Source: Agapanthus africanus
Lineage: Eukaryota; Streptophyta; Magnoliopsida; Asparagales; Amaryllidaceae
Assembly: GCA_030015575.1 (NCBI GenBank)
Contig: JASDDO010000006.1
Location: 321,580,361-321,644,360, forward strand
Direction: 5' to 3'
Length of the DNA stretch: 64,000 nucleotides
Shown here: positions 60,401 through 64,000 of the stretch, piece after piece
Position numbering within the stretch: the first letter of the stretch is position 1
Layout: each line of letters starts with the position of its first letter
The notes under the pieces: generated by a model
Databases searched by the model: none
Told to the model about the DNA's origin: nothing
What the model saw: only the letters and a program-made list of their open reading frames with translations
Position numbers and translations under genes: made by a program

Positions 60401-60903
60401 AGCGAAAAATGCGGTTTTCCTTGATATGTTGAGTATTTGTATTTTCCACCATGATATTTTCTCGGTTCTGAAATGTTTTCGAGACCCTATTCGAGATGTT
60501 GGATGAACCGTCTCGGGTACATGGAAGACCCGGTAAGTTACCTCGGGGCAAGAAGCTCAAGGTGTAGACGATGAGCCCGGCAGGGGCAGACTGCCTACCG
60601 GTGATTTTACCTGGCGCGGCGGATATCCGGAGGATACCGTTCTTGGTCGTATAATTGATGATATGGGACGATCCGGAATGACGGGGCCCGAGATATTGAG
60701 ATATTGAGACTTGAGATACTGAGATATTGAGATTTGATGATACAGGCCAGACCGTATAGCCGGAGCCTGAGGTATTGAGATACTGAGATTTATGTTTTGT
60801 TTCGATACTGGACACTGTTTTATCTGTCGATTTCATTGATGATACGTGATTTATATACATACAGAAATCTCATTAAAATAAAGAAAACAGTTGTCTCATT
60901 CAT
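57450..60903 (+). mobile_element. L LTR 3, first 3454 bp; interrupted by N
   Basis: Starts TGTAATATTTCTG and follows LTR 1 and LTR 2 to gttgtctcattcat, where family N begins. Contains (TA)9 at 59788-59805 and the hairpin at 60056-60122. The rest should continue right of the window, after N. Confidence 0.85.
60056..60122. other. Hairpin-forming element in L LTR 3
   Basis: The arms attaccgatgatg and catcatcagtaat pair at 12 of 13 positions, with the same loop and flanks as in LTR 1 and LTR 2. Confidence 0.6.
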
Positions 60904-62834
60904 TGTAACAACCGAATTCATTTATACCAATTCCAGTTCCCGTATTTACTTATCCATGGTATTTTCTTGATTTAGCGTGTTTGAGTACGAATGGTATTTT
61001 ACATTTTACATTGCATTCGACCCGACCCGCTTGCTTGAACTTGTTGATCCATATTTAAAGATTACCTTGACTTGTTATATAGACTGTGCATTTTCATGTT
61101 TAGTGCATATTGGCATTTTATCTGGCATCGCACATTTTACTATATAACAATTTAGGTCACGGAAAATAAATTAAAAGTGCATTACATAGCCTGCATGATA
61201 CCCCTAACCCTGTGGTAGCATCCGCGCATTTTGTTCTCGTCCCGTTCAGTGAAACGGACGTGTTTAGATGGCTACGCGCACGTGCGTGCATCCGTTCTTA
61301 GGGGTATACATTTTCGTTACCTGAGCATTCATTTTGAATTTTGAAAGTTGCACATATTTTTCATATTTTAAATCTGAATTTTAGACCCGACCCGGGAGCA
61401 TTTTGAAATATTTTGTATCCCGCCAAAATTCAATTTATTTAATTTTAAAATTTAGTTTAAATATTTTCATACGATTTCTTTAACAAACTGAAACCTCTTA
61501 TCTAAAAATTTAAATCTAAAAATCTTTTAAAATTTTAAATCTAATTTCCTAATAAACTAACAACCCCTTTCTCTCTCTCTCTCTCTCTCCTCTGCATATA
61601 TATATTTATATATATTTTATTTATTTAATTTTTCTTTCCTTATTTAATACACAACCTCTTCTTCTTACTTCTTTCTTCTTTCTTTTTCTTGATCTTATTT
61701 CTTGATTCCGGTGATCGCCGCCGGAGCCGTGCTCGTCGCTGACGATACGAGTGATTCAGTGAACGTACCTGACTTGCATGATCACTCTCGTGCGTTGTTT
61801 GGAACCGTTCCGTATACCGTGCGCGCGTCGCGACATTTCGCCGACAAAGGATGTTCCGTACACATCCGTTCTTGTTCCGTTTAGGCAAGTTAATCTTGCT
61901 ACATGCTATATAATTCATTTTATACATATTTAAATAAATACCATACCTATAGTTTAAATCTAGTACCCCATATTTAATTTTATAACGTTTCGATGTTCCG
62001 TTCGCATCCGTTTATATCATTTTAAGTCTAGATCATGAAAACTTATCTTGTGACATACTAGATTACATTATACTGCATCCATATCATTTAAAATATATAT
62101 CATCGTAATATTTCTTATTATTATCTTTAATTAGTTTATAATCTGCATTTATAATGTTATACATTTGAAAATATTATAGTTTACACATGAAACGTCGTTG
62201 AAAAATCGGATACGACAAATCTGAAATTTACTGTACACCTTACCTTATAAAATTCATTATAAATTATAGAAAAATCATTAGTATGCGTTCTTTAGTTCGT
62301 TACGAAGCTAACTCAGAATACTATAGCTCTATGAAATATTTACTTGCAAAATAAATTGTTTAAATAAGTTAAAATGAAAATGAAAATGTCTCTAAACTGC
62401 TGTCCAGGGAAATTCCAGCAGCAAACTTTCAACTTCGAATATTCATAGATTTTTGTAGGGACAACCTGAGATGCTTATACTTATAAAAATGAAAACTTTA
62501 TTGAATTATCTTGTTCTTGCATGGTCCAGATCCTCTACCTTCGTCATACGTTATTAGGAGTACTGCCGCTGCTAGAGCGAGCAGTGAGGATCCTGTTGGT
62601 ATCCAATCTTACTTTCCAGGTGTTTATTTGATCTTTTGCTTCCACATATTATATTATTTCTTGACTCATTTATTCTGGCTCATGGACATGTACTAGATAG
62701 TTTAGTTTACTTTCATGTTTTTGATATCTCTACAGCCGTAATATGACTGTGGAGGGATTTTTCCTATCCACAGGTAGCATGGTTGGTTATGTCACGTGCC
62801 CATCTTAGAGTACTCTGGGAAGCGGGGCGTGACA
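60904..62834 (+). mobile_element. N 5' LTR (1931 bp)
   Basis: Starts TGTAACAACC and ends GAAGCGGGGCGTGACA, directly before the primer site. A CT run (about 61565-61590) precedes a GC-richer stretch with gcgcgcgtcgcgacatttcg (61820-61840), which also occurs in the solo LTR. The five bases before it (ttcat, 60899-60903) would be its target duplication; the partner lies outside the window. Confidence 0.85.
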
Positions 62835-62843
62835 TGGTTCTTT

Positions 62844-62855
62844 TGGTATCAGAGC
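62844..62855 (+). promoter_or_regulatory. N primer binding site (iMet)
   Basis: tggtatcagagc, an exact match to the iMet-type site, nine bases after the LTR end. Confidence 0.92.
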
Positions 62856-63400
62856 CATAGGATATAGGTTAATCAAGTTTGATTCTTTTTGTAGTTGGGT
62901 ATTGAACCCAATACACGAATCAGAATACTCGTGATTAGGAACATGTCCTGCCACCTTGTTATCATGATTCTTGAATTATATCTTTCTCTTGATCCTTGTC
63001 TTGACGATATGCAAATGACTTTGCATCTCGACTGAAAATCTTGTGGTTCCCTATTGTTTCCCCCTGTCCTTTGATTCTGATACTAGGATTTGGGCGACTT
63101 GAGTGGAGTTATGTAATTGTACCCATGAACTGCAGTATGGTTACAATGCGGTACTCTATTTAAGTAACTTGGAGTCTTGGTATTGATTCAATTCCTTATT
63201 CCATGATCGTTATATTACCTTGTTACCCTCGGTTTCATTGCTTACCAGTTTTTGTTTCATCGCAAGTTTGAATTCTGTTTACCGAGCTTATCTTCTTCAG
63301 TGATTTGCTTCAGGTGAAATCGTTTCAGGTATCCTACTTGTTCGTGTCTACCCGCATTATAATTATTCAATTCTGGTGCATCCCTTTGTTTGTTTTTGTC

Positions 63401-64000
63401 TTGGGAATGGATTTTCGCTGCGCTTTCCACGCCCATATTGATTGTAAGGAAAAGAAAGTGATTCTCCAGATCCCCGGATATCCGGAGCTTGTTTTGCTGG
63501 AGCAAGCAGTTCTGTCAGGCCAGTCGAGTTTAGGGCTAGCCGACAAACAATGTTCTTTCGTCAATGGAAGTTGATAAGGAGGAAGAGCCGGCTATATTTC
63601 GAGAGTTCATGGACGTGTTCGAGGACATCTCGGGTTTACCGCAAAACGAGATATGGAGTTCGTGATTGATCTTGTTTCTGGTGCAGCGCCGATTTCAAGG
63701 CGTATTATCCGATGGCACCAGTAGAGTTGGATAGAGTAAAGAAGCAGGTTACCGAATTGCTTGAGAAGGGTTGGATTCGCAGCAGTAACTCACCTTGGGG
63801 AGCTCTAGTTCTTCTAGTAAAGAAGATGATGTCACAAGGAGGATGTGCATCGATTATCGAGAATTAAACCGGGTGACTATTAAGAACTAGTACCCGATCC
63901 CTCGCAATGGCGAATTGTTCGAGCAGCTTAGTGGCACGAGGGTATTCTCGAAGCTGGATTTGCGGTCTGGATATCATCAGGTCCGAGTTAAAATCAGAAG
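63401..64000 (+). mobile_element. N protease end and reverse transcriptase, N-terminal part
   Basis: The protease end reads VLGMDF then HAHIDCKEKKVILQIPGYPE (63398-63490). The RT begins with FREFMDVFEDISGLP (about 63597-63640) and continues with [20 protein letters not shown] and [18 protein letters not shown] (63712-63826), [13 protein letters not shown] (about 63847-63885) and [17 protein letters not shown] (about 63945-63995). These are standard Ty3/gypsy RT motifs. It is broken and cut by the window end. Confidence 0.82.

Larger units (their letters stand above)
24355..60903 (+). mobile_element. Family L in tandem form: LTR-body-LTR-body-LTR, with M in each body
   Basis: Plus-strand LTR element with 4.27 kb LTRs at 24355-28620, 40902-45176 and 57450-60903 (the last cut by N), separated by two bodies. 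The LTR-to-LTR period is about 16.55 kb. Each body has an iMet primer site and leader, then element M at the same site, then 2.7 kb without recognisable gag or pol, then a PPT. As M sits at the same base with the same duplication in both units, the unit was copied after M had inserted, most simply by unequal LTR recombination. The copies differ at many scattered sites (about 4-6 % by eye). Family L appears non-autonomous and related to K. Confidence 0.85.
60904..64000 (+). mobile_element. Family N Ty3/gypsy element, 5' part, cut by the window end
   Basis: Plus-strand element inserted in L LTR 3: LTR 60904-62834, exact iMet primer site 62844-62855, leader, protease end near 63401-63500 and RT from about 63585. 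The leader stretch gaactgcagtatggttacaa and gtactctattt matches the M leader, and the LTR is related to the solo LTR at 4519-7483. Little room for Gag is seen between leader and protease. The reading is broken in several places. Clade: chromovirus-like. Confidence 0.82.

Noticed and set aside
24355-60903. The L repeat as a pure assembly duplication
   Set aside because: The two units differ at many scattered sites and in TA-tract length, and the third LTR is interrupted by a different element. A false copy would be nearly identical.
1-64000. Host protein-coding genes, rRNA genes, CRISPR arrays or bacterial-type operons
   Set aside because: No host-type domain, rRNA segment or regular spacer array was seen; the recognisable coding signals belong to retrotransposons.

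Overview
The window is a gene-free, heterochromatin-like stretch of a flowering-plant genome (probably a eudicot; the species cannot be read from it). Nearly every base belongs to LTR retrotransposons inserted into one another. I found no host protein gene, no rRNA gene, no intact tRNA gene and no CRISPR array. The plant assignment rests on tRNA-iMet primer sites (TGGTATCAGAGC), plant chromovirus pol with a chromodomain end, a Tat/Ogre-type protease region, a BARE/Angela-like copia LTR, and telo-box and TGGGCC motifs in LTRs.

Layout. 1-326: end of an unidentified LTR-like insertion. 327-10152: a minus-strand Ty3/gypsy element (G1; protease, zinc knuckle, gag, 5' LTR). Its gag holds a copia solo LTR (1073-3397, with a 200-N gap) and its LTR holds a gypsy solo LTR (4519-7483). 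10153-10645: plus-strand Tat/Ogre fragment. 10646-24354: family K, a minus-strand chromovirus arranged LTR-body-LTR-body-LTR. 24355-60903: family L, plus strand, also LTR-body-LTR-body-LTR, with 4.27 kb LTRs and bodies without recognisable pol. Each L body carries a minus-strand element M (M1 28809-38159, M2 45365-54700) at the same site with the same 5-bp target duplication. 60904-64000: family N, plus strand (LTR, primer site, protease, RT), inserted in the last L LTR and running off the window.

How the parts relate. L shares its PPT and LTR-end style, the 3' part of its LTR, its primer site and its leader with K, so L looks like a non-autonomous partner of K. M shares LTR ends, primer site and part of its leader with N, so M looks like a non-autonomous partner of N. 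Relative order of insertion: Tat is the oldest layer; G1 and K lie in it; L lies in a K LTR; M entered L before L was duplicated; N entered the last L LTR. Related copies differ by roughly 4-6 % by eye, so the L repeat is not a simple assembly duplication. All elements are treated as fossils; none looks able to make a complete set of proteins.

The most interesting signals are the tandem L/M array; a hairpin shared by the L and K LTRs with one compensatory base-pair change; a G-quadruplex, a telo-box/TGGGCC cluster and a 22-bp palindrome in the M LTRs; a TGCAC-rich tract in the L body; an acidic ORF in M; and an assembly gap flanked by identical 89-bp sequences.
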